Translations under genes and position numbers: made by a program
Shown: positions 7,977 through 15,648 of the stretch, piece by piece
How positions within the stretch are numbered: position 1 is the stretch's first letter
Layout of the letters: each line of letters begins with the position of its first letter
The notes under the pieces: generated by a model
What the model was told of the DNA's origin: nothing
Databases searched by the model: none
What the model saw: the letters and a program-made list of their open reading frames with translations, nothing else
Assembly (NCBI GenBank): GCA_902592545.1
Contig: CACJFA010000006.1
Coordinates: 1-45,592, forward strand
Direction: 5' to 3'
DNA: 45,592 nucleotides
Origin: an uncultured Pelagibacteraceae bacterium
GTDB lineage: Bacteria; Pseudomonadota; Alphaproteobacteria; Pelagibacterales; Pelagibacteraceae

Positions 7977-9148
7977 TTAATATATTTCAAAGCTTTTTTT
8001 AAATCAGCTATAAGATCTTTAGGATCTTCTAAGCCAATATGTAATCTTACAAGATGCTCATCTTTTTCTAATTTTAAAAATATTCTATTTCCCGTTTCTC
8101 TGTATTCTTGATGCAAAGCTAAACTTTCAAATCCTCCCCAACTGTAACCGTAGCCAAATAATTTTAATGAATTAACAAATTTTCTTACAGAATTAATATT
8201 TTTGCATTTTATTTTTAAACCCATTAACCCAGATGCTCCTGAATAATATTTTTTCCACATTCTAAAATTGTAAGAGTCTTTTTTATATGGATAGAGCAGT
8301 TTTATATTTTTGAATTTAGATAAAAACTCTGCAACTTTTTTGGCATTTTCTCTGTGTCTATCTAATCTAACATCTAGAGTCCTTAGACCTCTTGTAATTA
8401 AATAAGCATCATCAGGTCCTAATCTTAAACCTGTAATCCTCTCGGCAGCTTTAACTTTTGGGAATACTTTTTTATTAACAGCTAATGAACCACCCATAAC
8501 ATCCGAATGACCTGAATAATATTTTGTTGCTGACACAATTGACATATCGAAACCTAGTTTGATAGGTTTTAAGAAATAAGGAGTTCCCCAAGTATTATCT
8601 ATTGCTGTTAAAACTTTATGTTTTTTTGCAATTGATAGAATTTTTCCAATATCTTGAAAATCAAAAGAGTTACTACCTGGATTCTCAACAAAAATTAACT
8701 TTGTTTTTTTTGTAATATTTTTTTCCAATGTTTTTAAATCATGTGGATTATAAAAAGACGTTTTTATATTAAATTCTTTTAAAAAATTTTCAGTTAATAA
8801 TCTTGTTGGACTATAAACAGGGTCAGCAGCAATGATTTCGTCACCTGGTCTAGTCACACTGAATATAGCTAAAAAAACTGCACCAAAACCTGTTGGTGTC
8901 GTGAAAACATGATAACTTTCTTCAAGCTTAGTTAAAATTTTTTGTAATATATAAGTAGTCGATGTTCCTTGCCTTCCATAATCATAATGTCCACCTGTGG
9001 GGTTCTTAATTGCTTTAGCTTGAGTTTTTCTAATATCTTTCATTGACTTAAAGATAATTGTAGAAGCTCTAACCACAGGAGGATTTACTGACTGATTATG
9101 AAAATCTTTAGCTGTATGTTTCAGGAAAGTCTTGAAGGAATTACCCAT
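7973..9148 (-). CDS. metC: Cys/Met-metabolism PLP enzyme, probable cystathionine beta-lyase
   Basis: Fold-type I PLP enzyme, 391 residues. Visible landmarks are YDYGRQGTST (about 55-64) contacting phosphate across the dimer, TPTGFGA (84-90), IDNTWGTPYFLKP (183-195), and the PLP-binding lysine K209 in SATKYYSGHSDVMGG. These suit cystathionine beta-lyase, which yields homocysteine, pyruvate and ammonia; gamma-lyase or sulfhydrylase members share the fold. It opens a six-gene minus-strand operon and overlaps the MFS gene by four bases. The 72 bases to the divergent small ORF at 9221 should hold its promoter. Confidence 0.85.
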   Translation of the reverse strand: MGNSFKTFLKHTAKDFHNQSVNPPVVRASTIIFKSMKDIRKTQAKAIKNPTGGHYDYGRQGTSTTYILQKILTKLEESYHVFTTPTGFGAVFLAIFSVTRPGDEIIAADPVYSPTRLLTENFLKEFNIKTSFYNPHDLKTLEKNITKKTKLIFVENPGSNSFDFQDIGKILSIAKKHKVLTAIDNTWGTPYFLKPIKLGFDMSIVSATKYYSGHSDVMGGSLAVNKKVFPKVKAAERITGLRLGPDDAYLITRGLRTLDVRLDRHRENAKKVAEFLSKFKNIKLLYPYKKDSYNFRMWKKYYSGASGLMGLKIKCKNINSVRKFVNSLKLFGYGYSWGGFESLALHQEYRETGNRIFLKLEKDEHLVRLHIGLEDPKDLIADLKKALKYIK

Positions 9149-9220
9149 AATAAATTTGATATGTTATTAAGACAATGCTATATCCCATGAAAAACGTCAA
9201 TAAAATTAAAATAGGACTAA

Positions 9221-9304
9221 ATGAGTTACCCAAAGAAACATAGAGGCCGAAGAAAACAAGGGTCTAAAAAAAGAAGAGCTAAAAGAAAAAATAAGAAGAA
9301 ATAA
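9221..9304 (+). CDS. 27-residue extremely basic small protein
   Basis: Not recognised. The frame starts MSYPKKHRGRRKQGSK and stays almost entirely Lys/Arg to its end; about 60 percent of residues are Lys or Arg. An AGGA Shine-Dalgarno (9213-9216) lies four bases before the ATG, good for this AT-rich genome. It lies on the plus strand between two minus-strand genes, ending eight bases before the mnmA stop. Composition resembles very small ribosomal or rRNA-associated proteins such as bTHX, but no family motif is matched. A chance A-rich frame is the alternative; the well-placed ribosome site argues against it. Confidence 0.5.
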   Translation: MSYPKKHRGRRKQGSKKRRAKRKNKKK

Positions 9305-9312
9305 TTCTTCTG

Positions 9313-10431
9313 CTATTCTTTAATCCAACCACCACCAAGCACTTTGTGGCCAAACTGGTCTTTACGATAAAAAACACATGCCTGACCAGGTGAAATACCA
9401 TCTTCAGGAATTGCTAAATTAACTTTAGCATTATTGTTATCTATAAGATCAACTTTTGCTTCTAAAAGACTTCCAGTAGATCTAACTTTAACAAATAAAT
9501 TTTGATCTAAATCCTCTTTATTAGTTAATAAATTTATTTCCTTTAAATAAATTGTTTTTTTTCCAAGTTTTTCTTTAGGTCCAACTATTATTTCATTTTT
9601 ATCCGAATTTATCTTTAACACATAAAGGGCTTCTTTATCTGAAACTTTAATTCCTTTTCTTTGACCAATTGTGAAATTAATAATTCCATCATGAACACCA
9701 ATTACCTCACCGTCTAAATTTTTTATATTTCCTTTCTGAAAGGAGTCTGGTCTGAACTTTTGTATTACTGAAGCATAATCACCATTTGGCACAAAACAGA
9801 TGTCTTGGCTATCGGGTTTATCAGCAACGTTTAAATCTAAATTTTTTGCGATTTCTCTAGTTTTGTCTTTTAACATTCCACCTAAGGGAAATCTTAAATA
9901 ATCTAATTGTTCTCTAGTTGTGTTGAATAAAAAATAACTTTGGTCCCTATTTTCATCTATTGCTCTATACATGTTTGTAGTTTTATTTTCTGTAATACTT
10001 TTTACATAATGACCGGTAACTAATGCATCAGCTTTAAGTTCTTTTGAAACTTCAAACAAATCTTTAAATTTAACAGTTTGATTACATTGAACACATGGAA
10101 TTGGAGTTTCACCTTTTAAATAACTCTCAACAAAATTGTCTATAACACCTTGTTTAAACTTGTCTTGATAATATAAAATTTTATGCTCTATACCTAACTT
10201 ATGTGCTACACGTTTAGCGTCCATTATATCTTGACCTGAACAACATTGTTTTGATGCAGCTACTTCTTTGCCATCGTCATAAAGTTTTAAAGTTATTCCA
10301 ATTACATTATAACCTTCTTTTTTCATGATACCTGCCACAGTGGAAGAATCTACCCCACCAGACATTGCAACAACTACAGTAGCATCTGAAGGTTTTTTAT
10401 CTAAACCGATATAATTTAAATCTTTATTCAT
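9313..10431 (-). CDS. mnmA: tRNA-specific 2-thiouridylase
   Basis: Thiolates U34 of Lys, Glu and Gln tRNAs using persulfide sulfur. The PP-loop ATP-binding motif [14 protein letters not shown] is near residues 23-36. The first catalytic cysteine is in TPIPCVQCN (about 110-118) and the second in [12 protein letters not shown] (about 207-218). The GQRKGIKV segment and the C-terminal beta-barrel with [13 protein letters not shown] are also present. The 372-residue length is standard. It diverges from the DUF3553 gene over 41 bases. Confidence 0.97.
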   Translation of the reverse strand: MNKDLNYIGLDKKPSDATVVVAMSGGVDSSTVAGIMKKEGYNVIGITLKLYDDGKEVAASKQCCSGQDIMDAKRVAHKLGIEHKILYYQDKFKQGVIDNFVESYLKGETPIPCVQCNQTVKFKDLFEVSKELKADALVTGHYVKSITENKTTNMYRAIDENRDQSYFLFNTTREQLDYLRFPLGGMLKDKTREIAKNLDLNVADKPDSQDICFVPNGDYASVIQKFRPDSFQKGNIKNLDGEVIGVHDGIINFTIGQRKGIKVSDKEALYVLKINSDKNEIIVGPKEKLGKKTIYLKEINLLTNKEDLDQNLFVKVRSTGSLLEAKVDLIDNNNAKVNLAIPEDGISPGQACVFYRKDQFGHKVLGGGWIKE

Positions 10432-10472
10432 AAGGTGGTATTTATACTGATTTACAATATAAGTTAAATTAA

Positions 10473-10643
10473 ATGATTTTAGATTATGAACCAGGTGACA
10501 AAGTCACTAATCCTCAAAAAAAAGAATGGGGAATTGGGCAAGTACAATCTATAATTAACGATAAAGTGACAGTTAATTTTGAAAATGTTGGAAAAAAAGT
10601 AATTAACGCAAAAAACGTTGAATTAAAAAAACTGGGTAAATAA
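10473..10643 (+). CDS. DUF3553-family small protein
   Basis: A 56-residue product beginning [20 protein letters not shown] and continuing GIGQVQS, then [14 protein letters not shown], which is the DUF3553 pattern of a small beta-barrel-like domain found alone or fused to helicases in alphaproteobacteria. Function is unknown; the barrel suggests nucleic-acid contact. It ends two bases before the GTG of the phosphatase gene, so the two are probably co-transcribed. The start is the only ATG after the divergent spacer and has no obvious ribosome site. Confidence 0.85.
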   Translation: MILDYEPGDKVTNPQKKEWGIGQVQSIINDKVTVNFENVGKKVINAKNVELKKLGK

Positions 10644-10645
10644 AG

Positions 10646-11410
10646 GTGAACTTAAAAGAGATTGTAGAAAGTTTAATTGAAAATTTTTTAGAAGCTGGAG
10701 ATTTATCTATTCAATTAAGAGAAAAGGGTTTGGTGAAAAAAATAAAATCAGACAATACTCCAGTTAGTAATGGTGATTTAGAAATAAATAAATTTATATC
10801 AAAAAAAATTTCCGAGGTTACTCCTAATTTACCTATTATTTCAGAAGAAACCTCTGAAAATAAAGATAGCCAAAATTTAAAAGATTTCTGGCTTGTTGAT
10901 CCTATTGATGGAACTTATGATTATATTAATAATTTAGAAGAATTTACTATTAATGCTGGTTTGATAATGAATAATAAACCTGTTGCAGGATTAATAAATG
11001 CACCTGCAAAAAAAAGAATGTTTTACTCATATGAAAAAGGTAAAGCTTTTGAGCTTAGCAACGGTAAAAAAACAAACTTAAGCAATTTACCTAGCAAGAA
11101 ATCAGAAAATTTAAAATTTATTTCATACTCAACTAAAATAAAGCCTGAAATTCAAAAAATTTATGATGATTTAGGAGTAAAAGAAAATTTTAGAATGAAA
11201 AGTTCTTTGAAATTCTGTGTTGTTGCTACTGGTGAATACGATGGTTATGTAGCAGAACCTAGAGCATATGAATGGGATATAGCAGCTGGTCATGCAATTT
11301 TAGAACATGCGGGTGGAACTGTAAGTGATTTTGAAGGAAATGAAATTTTGTATGGTAAAAAAGATTTAAAAAATCCAAGTATAATTTTGAAAAATAAAAA
11401 TATTTTATAA
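10646..11410 (+). CDS. cysQ: Inositol-monophosphatase-family phosphatase, CysQ-like
   Basis: Metal-dependent phosphatase expected to hydrolyse 3'-phosphoadenosine 5'-phosphate or a related bisphosphate. Metal-binding motifs are visible: ISEETSE (about residues 60-66), DPIDGTYDYIN (about 88-98) and EWDIAAGHAILEHAGG (about 209-224). Length, 254 residues, suits CysQ. The start is a GTG preceded by an AAAGG tail of the upstream gene. The stop overlaps the next small ORF (TAATG). Inositol-1-phosphatase activity is the main alternative. Confidence 0.87.
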   Translation: MNLKEIVESLIENFLEAGDLSIQLREKGLVKKIKSDNTPVSNGDLEINKFISKKISEVTPNLPIISEETSENKDSQNLKDFWLVDPIDGTYDYINNLEEFTINAGLIMNNKPVAGLINAPAKKRMFYSYEKGKAFELSNGKKTNLSNLPSKKSENLKFISYSTKIKPEIQKIYDDLGVKENFRMKSSLKFCVVATGEYDGYVAEPRAYEWDIAAGHAILEHAGGTVSDFEGNEILYGKKDLKNPSIILKNKNIL

Positions 11411-11553
11411 TGGATGAACAATTAAGAATAATACTAATAATTATTGTTTCTGTTTCAATTTTTGGATTATTGGTATTTGTTTTTGTAAAAAATTACATAA
11501 GAAATAAAATAAATCTGCTTGTAAAAGAAGAAAAAGATAAAAAGTCAAAGTAG
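11410..11553 (+). CDS. 47-residue single-span membrane peptide after cysQ
   Basis: Not recognised. The ATG overlaps the cysQ stop (TAATG), a typical coupled start. The product is MDEQLR, then a hydrophobic span of about 20 residues (ILIIIVSVSIFGLLVFVFV), then a basic cytoplasmic-looking tail ending EEKDKKSK. It resembles the small C-terminally charged membrane peptides often found at operon ends. Its last nine bases overlap the end of the convergent recX gene. Support is start coupling and clean membrane-protein composition; function is unknown. Confidence 0.65.
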   Translation: MDEQLRIILIIIVSVSIFGLLVFVFVKNYIRNKINLLVKEEKDKKSK

Positions 11554-12108
11554 ATTTATTATTTTTAGATATTCATTTTTTTCTATATCCATTACTTTTT
11601 TTGATGTTTCAAAATCAAAACCATTTCTTGCAAGTAAAGATATATCTTTTTTATAAAATAAAGTTCTATTATCCTCTGCTCTAGCTGGACCAATTCTTTT
11701 CTTTTTACATAATTTTATTGCAGAAAAAAAATCTTGATCTGAATTATCTTCTTTTATTTTTTCGACTGTATCTTTAATAAATGTTTCGTTAATTCCTTTT
11801 CCAATTAGATAATTTCTAATCTTATTAATTGAGTTTCCTCTTTGAATCATGCTTTTAGCTTTACTTTCAGAATAAAATTGATCATTTATAAATCTGTTTT
11901 TTTCTAAGTCGGACAAAACAATATCAATCAATTTATTTACATCTTTTTTTCTTACATCAGATGCTGATAGTTTCATGTATTTTTTTAATAAATAAGTTTT
12001 AAGTTGTTGTTTTGAAGGAGCATACTTTTCAACATAAGCAAAGGCAAAATTACGCATCTCATCAACAGTTACTTGAAGCGTTTTTTTTCTATTTCTTATA
12101 GGAATCAT
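11545..12108 (-). CDS. recX: RecX-family regulator of RecA
   Basis: A 187-residue, highly charged, helical protein made of three-helix RecX repeats, with segments such as YAPSKQQLKTYLLKKY near residue 30 and NRFINDQFYSESKA near 75. RecX binds RecA filaments and limits their activity. The protein starts MIPIRNRKKTLQVT, as in many alphaproteobacterial RecX proteins. It diverges from the ABA4-like gene over only 26 bases and overlaps the small ORF downstream tail-to-tail. No recA is nearby. Confidence 0.8.
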   Translation of the reverse strand: MIPIRNRKKTLQVTVDEMRNFAFAYVEKYAPSKQQLKTYLLKKYMKLSASDVRKKDVNKLIDIVLSDLEKNRFINDQFYSESKAKSMIQRGNSINKIRNYLIGKGINETFIKDTVEKIKEDNSDQDFFSAIKLCKKKRIGPARAEDNRTLFYKKDISLLARNGFDFETSKKVMDIEKNEYLKIINLL

Positions 12109-12134
12109 TGTTAGATTTAATATAATATATCTAA

Positions 12135-12608
12135 ATGATTGAAGAAATTTATACTTATTTCACAATTGAGACACTTTACATGTGGATCAACCTTGGTGTT
12201 CTACCTTTTTGGTTTATCTTGATAGTGTTTCCTCAATCACATTTAAGTAGAATTTTTGTAACATCAATTTTTCCCTTTTTTATATTAAGTGGTGTTTATA
12301 TCTTCATTTTATATAAATCTTATTTAATTGGTTACGATTTTGATGGAAATTTCTCTCTTTACTTAGGTCTAAACGAGTTATCTAGATTGTTTGAAGATCA
12401 TTTGTATATAATGATATTTTGGACTCACTTTGTAGCAATAAACTTATTTATTGGTGGCTGGATTGTTAAAGACTCTCAAAAGTTTTCTATAAATAAAGTT
12501 TTGATGGCTGTGCCATTAATTGTGACTTATTTAATTGGTCCAATAGGTTTATTTTTATACTGGATAATAAGAATTTTTTACGCAAAAAGAATTAGTTTAT
12601 ATGAGTAA
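12135..12608 (+). CDS. ABA4-like (DUF4281) membrane protein
   Basis: A 157-residue protein with four hydrophobic spans. The motif LNELSRLFEDHLYIMIFWTH (about residues 76-95), followed by NLFIGGWIVKDSQ and GPIGLFLYWIIR, is the ABA4/DUF4281 pattern. In plants ABA4 is required for neoxanthin synthesis; bacterial members are mostly uncharacterised. No carotenoid genes are in view. A TATAAT lies at 12121-12126, eight bases before the ATG. It overlaps the next gene by eight bases, so the two are likely co-transcribed. Confidence 0.8.
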   Translation: MIEEIYTYFTIETLYMWINLGVLPFWFILIVFPQSHLSRIFVTSIFPFFILSGVYIFILYKSYLIGYDFDGNFSLYLGLNELSRLFEDHLYIMIFWTHFVAINLFIGGWIVKDSQKFSINKVLMAVPLIVTYLIGPIGLFLYWIIRIFYAKRISLYE

Positions 12609-13179
12609 TCATATAGATTTCTATTTCGATATAATTAGCCCATATGCATATATTGCACACAAAAAAATTCTTAAACATAAAAATATCATATTTAATTACA
12701 AACCAGTCTATTTAGGTGGACTTCATAAGCTAGCTGGAATTGATTCTCCTGCATTTAATAAACACAAATTGAAAAATAATATAAACGATTGCAATTTGGT
12801 ATCTGAAAAAAATAATATTGAATTCAAATGGAATTCTAATTTTCCAATAAATTCTTTAAATATAATGAGAGGATATATTAGTGTTAGTAAGGATAAGCAA
12901 AACGATTACTTAAATTGTTTTTTTGATGCTTATTGGAAAGATAATAATGACTTATCAAATGTTGAAAATATATCTAAATTAATAAGGGACTTAAATATTG
13001 ATAGCGAAGAATTTTTTCAATCCATAAAAAAACAATCTGTTAAGGATCAATTGATTAAATTAACCACTGATGCTTTTCAAAAAGAAGTTTTTGGAACTCC
13101 AACCTTTATTGCTAATAATAAAATTTTTTGGGGACAAGATAGACTTGAATATGCTTTAGAAGAAATTGGTACTAATTAA
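12601..13179 (+). CDS. DsbA-fold 2-hydroxychromene-2-carboxylate isomerase-like protein
   Basis: A 192-residue thioredoxin-fold protein of the HCCA isomerase / kappa-GST group. It starts HIDFYFDIISPYAYIAH, with SPYAY in place of the CxxC of true DsbA, and ends with KEVFGTPTFIANNKIFWGQDR, the cis-proline loop and family C-terminal motif. Such enzymes are glutathione-dependent isomerases in aromatic degradation, but many orphan copies have unknown substrates and no aromatic pathway is nearby. Its stop and the stop of the convergent rhodanese gene share the palindrome TTAA at 13176-13179. Confidence 0.85.
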   Translation: MSNHIDFYFDIISPYAYIAHKKILKHKNIIFNYKPVYLGGLHKLAGIDSPAFNKHKLKNNINDCNLVSEKNNIEFKWNSNFPINSLNIMRGYISVSKDKQNDYLNCFFDAYWKDNNDLSNVENISKLIRDLNIDSEEFFQSIKKQSVKDQLIKLTTDAFQKEVFGTPTFIANNKIFWGQDRLEYALEEIGTN

Positions 13180-13559
13180 ATTATTTTAAAGTTACTACTA
13201 GCTATAGAACCAAACCCACCATCAATATGAGATACTTTTTGATATCCCATATCTTTTAAGGATTTGACGGCTAAAGCTGATCTTACACCTCCTGCACAAA
13301 ATAAAACGAATTCTTTATTTTTGTCTATTTGTCCATTTTGAAATATTGGACTATTAGGATCTAGATATACTTCAAGCATTCCTCTTGGTATATGGCTCGC
13401 ACCTTCAACACTACCGGTGTTTTCTAGCTCATTACTTTCTCTTATATCAATAAGATTACAATTTTTATTTTGAACCATTTGATAAGCTTCTTCTGCATCA
13501 ATTGTTTTAATTTCACTCATAGCCTCAGAAACTAAATTTTGAATTGTTTTAATGCTCAT
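13176..13559 (-). CDS. Rhodanese-domain sulfurtransferase
   Basis: Single rhodanese domain, 127 residues, expected to carry sulfane sulfur on a cysteine. The active-site loop is FCAGGVRSALAVKSL near residues 87-101, preceded by NLIDIRESNELENTG (about 35-49) and HIPRGML, all standard landmarks. There is no signal peptide, so it is cytoplasmic. The gene diverges from bcp over 46 bases. The physiological acceptor is unknown. Confidence 0.9.
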   Translation of the reverse strand: MSIKTIQNLVSEAMSEIKTIDAEEAYQMVQNKNCNLIDIRESNELENTGSVEGASHIPRGMLEVYLDPNSPIFQNGQIDKNKEFVLFCAGGVRSALAVKSLKDMGYQKVSHIDGGFGSIASSNFKII

Positions 13560-13605
13560 AATTTTATTTTAAATTACCTCAAAAAGATTATATTGCTATA
13601 AAATT

Positions 13606-14076
13606 ATGTTAAAAATTAACTCTAAAGCTCCAGCATTTGTAGTTCCATCAACAACAAATAATAAATACTCATTAAAGGATTCAATTGGAAAATATGTTAT
13701 TTTGTACTTCTATCCTAAAGATGACACGCCTGGATGTACTATTGAAACTAATGATTTTAATAAACTTCTTTCTAAATTTAAAAAGTTAGATTGTGAAGTA
13801 TATGGAGTTTCAAAGGATAGTTTAAAAAGTCATGATAAATTTAGAGATAAATATAAAATCAAATTCGACTTACTTGCAGACGAAGAAATAAAAGTTCTTA
13901 AGAAGTATAAAGTTTGGGGTAAGAAAAAATTTATGGGCCGTGAATTTATGGGAATAATCAGATCGACTTATTTAATCGATAAAAAAGGCAAAATACTTAA
14001 AGTTTGGGATAATGTTAAAGTAAAAGACCATGCTAAAGAAGTATTAGAAACTCTTCAAAATATAGTTAAAAAATAA
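13606..14076 (+). CDS. bcp: Thioredoxin-dependent peroxiredoxin, BCP/PrxQ type
   Basis: Reduces hydroperoxides with thioredoxin. The 156-residue protein has the peroxidatic motif YPKDDTPGCTIETNDF with C44. The second cysteine five residues later, present in E. coli BCP, is absent here; another cysteine sits near residue 62 (LDCEVYGVS), so an atypical or 1-Cys mechanism is possible. The remaining core (LADEEIKVLKKYKVWG, and RSTYLIDKKGKI) is normal. A bidirectional terminator follows directly. Confidence 0.93.
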   Translation: MLKINSKAPAFVVPSTTNNKYSLKDSIGKYVILYFYPKDDTPGCTIETNDFNKLLSKFKKLDCEVYGVSKDSLKSHDKFRDKYKIKFDLLADEEIKVLKKYKVWGKKKFMGREFMGIIRSTYLIDKKGKILKVWDNVKVKDHAKEVLETLQNIVKK

Positions 14077-14077
14077 A

Positions 14078-14105
14078 AAAGGCCCCTTATTTCTAAGGAG
14101 CCTTT
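14078..14105. terminator. Bidirectional rho-independent terminator between bcp and amtB
   Basis: A 12-base-pair stem with one mismatch: AAAGGCCCCTTA at 14078-14089, loop TTTC, TAAGGAGCCTTT at 14094-14105. It is flanked by A-rich sequence on one side and T-rich on the other. It lies between two convergent genes and can serve both. Confidence 0.88.
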
Positions 14106-14125
14106 ATATATTATTGAGAGATATT

Positions 14126-15418
14126 TTAGTCTCTTATTGCGTAAGCTTTAACTCCCACTTCAGCAACATCAGTACCAAGTTTTTCTGCTTGAACACTAAT
14201 TCTAAGACCAATAGTTTGTTTAAGAACTCTAAAAGTAATGTAAGAAAGTATGAAACTAAACAAACATACTGCAATTACTCCGGTTAACTGAGTTCCAAAA
14301 TTTGTATCTGGATTGCTTATCGGAACGACTAAAGTTCCAAATATACCTGCAAACATATGAACAGGAATTGCACCTACTACATCATCGATTTTTTTACTTT
14401 CTAAAAATTTTGTACCAAAGTACATAATTAATGATCCAATAGCTCCAATTACAATTGCTAATACAGGACTTGGGGTCAAAGGTTCAGCCGTGATTGCAAC
14501 TAATCCAGCTAATGCACCATTTAACATCATAACGATATCAGTTTTTCCACCAAGTAATCTTGTGACTACAGCAGCAGCAACTGTTCCAGCGGCACCTGCT
14601 AAATGAGTGTTAACTGCAATTTTACTAATTGCATTCACGTCATCAAAAGTTCCCATAGCTAATTGACTAAAACCATTAAAACCAAACCAACCAAACCAAA
14701 GTAAAAATGTTCCAAGTGTTACTAATGGAATTGAGGATGCAGCAAACGGTACTAAAGATTTAGTTTCACCTGATTTTGAGAATCTTCCTTCTCTTGCTCC
14801 TAACACTATAACTCCAGCTAATGCAGCAGCACCACCACAAGCATGAACTAAAGTTGATCCAGCAAAGTCAGAAAAGCCTGAAGTTGCTAACCAACCTCCA
14901 CCCCACTGCCAACCCATTGAAATTGGATAAATTATTCCAGCCATGATTGCAGCAAAGATGAAGAAAGGCCAAATTTTAATTCTTTCAGCTACAGCTCCTG
15001 AAACTATAGAAGCAGTTGCACATACAAACATTGTTTGAAAGAACCAGTCTGAATAATCCGAATAACCAGTAGCTAATTCAGAAGAATCACTCCACATAGA
15101 AAAAGATCCAATAAAACCACCTTCTGGAATACCATAAGCTAAATTATAGCCACATAGAAAAAATATTAATGAACAAATTGCAAATTTACCAATGTTTTTG
15201 GCTGCAATTGTTGATACACTTTTTGTTGTTACTAATCCGCTTTCAAGCATACAGAAACCTGCAGCCATAAAAGCAACTAATACACCACCTAGATAAAATC
15301 CAAGCGAGTTAAAAATATATTGTCCTTCAGCTGACATTGTTGTTTCTGCTGAAGCAAAGTTAAATAAGCTTAATAAAGATATTAAACTTATAATTAAAGT
15401 TTTTAGAATTTGAGTCAT
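14126..15418 (-). CDS. amtB: Ammonium transporter, downstream copy
   Basis: AmtB/Mep/Rh-family channel of 430 residues with a signal-peptide-like start (cleavage likely after SLFNFASA) and eleven predicted spans. Pore landmarks are visible: MLESGLVTTKS after span 1, the DFAGSTLVHACGGAAAL segment carrying the first pore histidine, and VGAIPVHMFAGIFG with the second. It carries ammonium into the cell. A strong AAGGAGAG ribosome site lies two bases before the ATG, and the leader has its own spacer with a dyad ATGCT-AGCAT at 15492-15506. It is a paralogue of the gene immediately upstream. No glnK/glnB is adjacent. Confidence 0.95.
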   Translation of the reverse strand: MTQILKTLIISLISLLSLFNFASAETTMSAEGQYIFNSLGFYLGGVLVAFMAAGFCMLESGLVTTKSVSTIAAKNIGKFAICSLIFFLCGYNLAYGIPEGGFIGSFSMWSDSSELATGYSDYSDWFFQTMFVCATASIVSGAVAERIKIWPFFIFAAIMAGIIYPISMGWQWGGGWLATSGFSDFAGSTLVHACGGAAALAGVIVLGAREGRFSKSGETKSLVPFAASSIPLVTLGTFLLWFGWFGFNGFSQLAMGTFDDVNAISKIAVNTHLAGAAGTVAAAVVTRLLGGKTDIVMMLNGALAGLVAITAEPLTPSPVLAIVIGAIGSLIMYFGTKFLESKKIDDVVGAIPVHMFAGIFGTLVVPISNPDTNFGTQLTGVIAVCLFSFILSYITFRVLKQTIGLRISVQAEKLGTDVAEVGVKAYAIRD

Positions 15419-15517
15419 TATCTCTCCTTGTTAAGAAATGTTTCATATAAAAATTTTTGAAATAAAGAATTGCTTATAAGACAAAAGAGTTATGCTATTT
15501 AAGCATGTATAAAATAA

Positions 15518-15541
15518 AAAGGCCCCATTTCTGGGGCCTTT
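15518..15541 (-). terminator. Strong rho-independent terminator between the two amtB genes
   Basis: Perfect 10-base-pair stem AAAGGCCCCA (15518-15527) and TGGGGCCTTT (15532-15541) with loop TTTC. On the minus strand it is followed by a T-rich run. It would end transcripts from the upstream amtB copy, so the two transporters are probably separate transcription units. Confidence 0.88.
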
Positions 15542-15543
15542 AG

Positions 15544-15630
15544 TTAACTAACTAGAGAGAGAGATTTTAGTTAATATTATTTTACAGAGGCTCCTCAATG
15601 AGATAACGACATGGAGATCGAAGAGCCTCT
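15544..15630 (-). ncRNA. Candidate structured RNA or 3'-UTR-derived small RNA between the amtB genes
   Basis: Reading the minus strand after the upstream amtB stop, two further stem-loops precede the terminator. The first pairs 15623-15630 with 15586-15593 (AGAGGCTC with GAGCCTCT) around a 29-base loop. The second pairs 15567-15574 with 15544-15551 (TTAACTAA with TTAGTTAA) around a purine/pyrimidine-repeat loop. A 12-base palindrome, ATTGCATGCAAT, lies at 15638-15649 beside the stop codon. GC-rich stems in this AT-rich spacer, ending in a perfect terminator, look like a small RNA or a processed 3' UTR. No known RNA family is matched. Confidence 0.4.
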
Positions 15631-15648
15631 ATATTGCATTGCATGCAA

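Noticed and set aside
9187..9243. Alternative 18-codon frame starting upstream of the basic small ORF
   Set aside because: It is in another frame, ends quickly, and lacks the ribosome site that the ORF at 9221 has.
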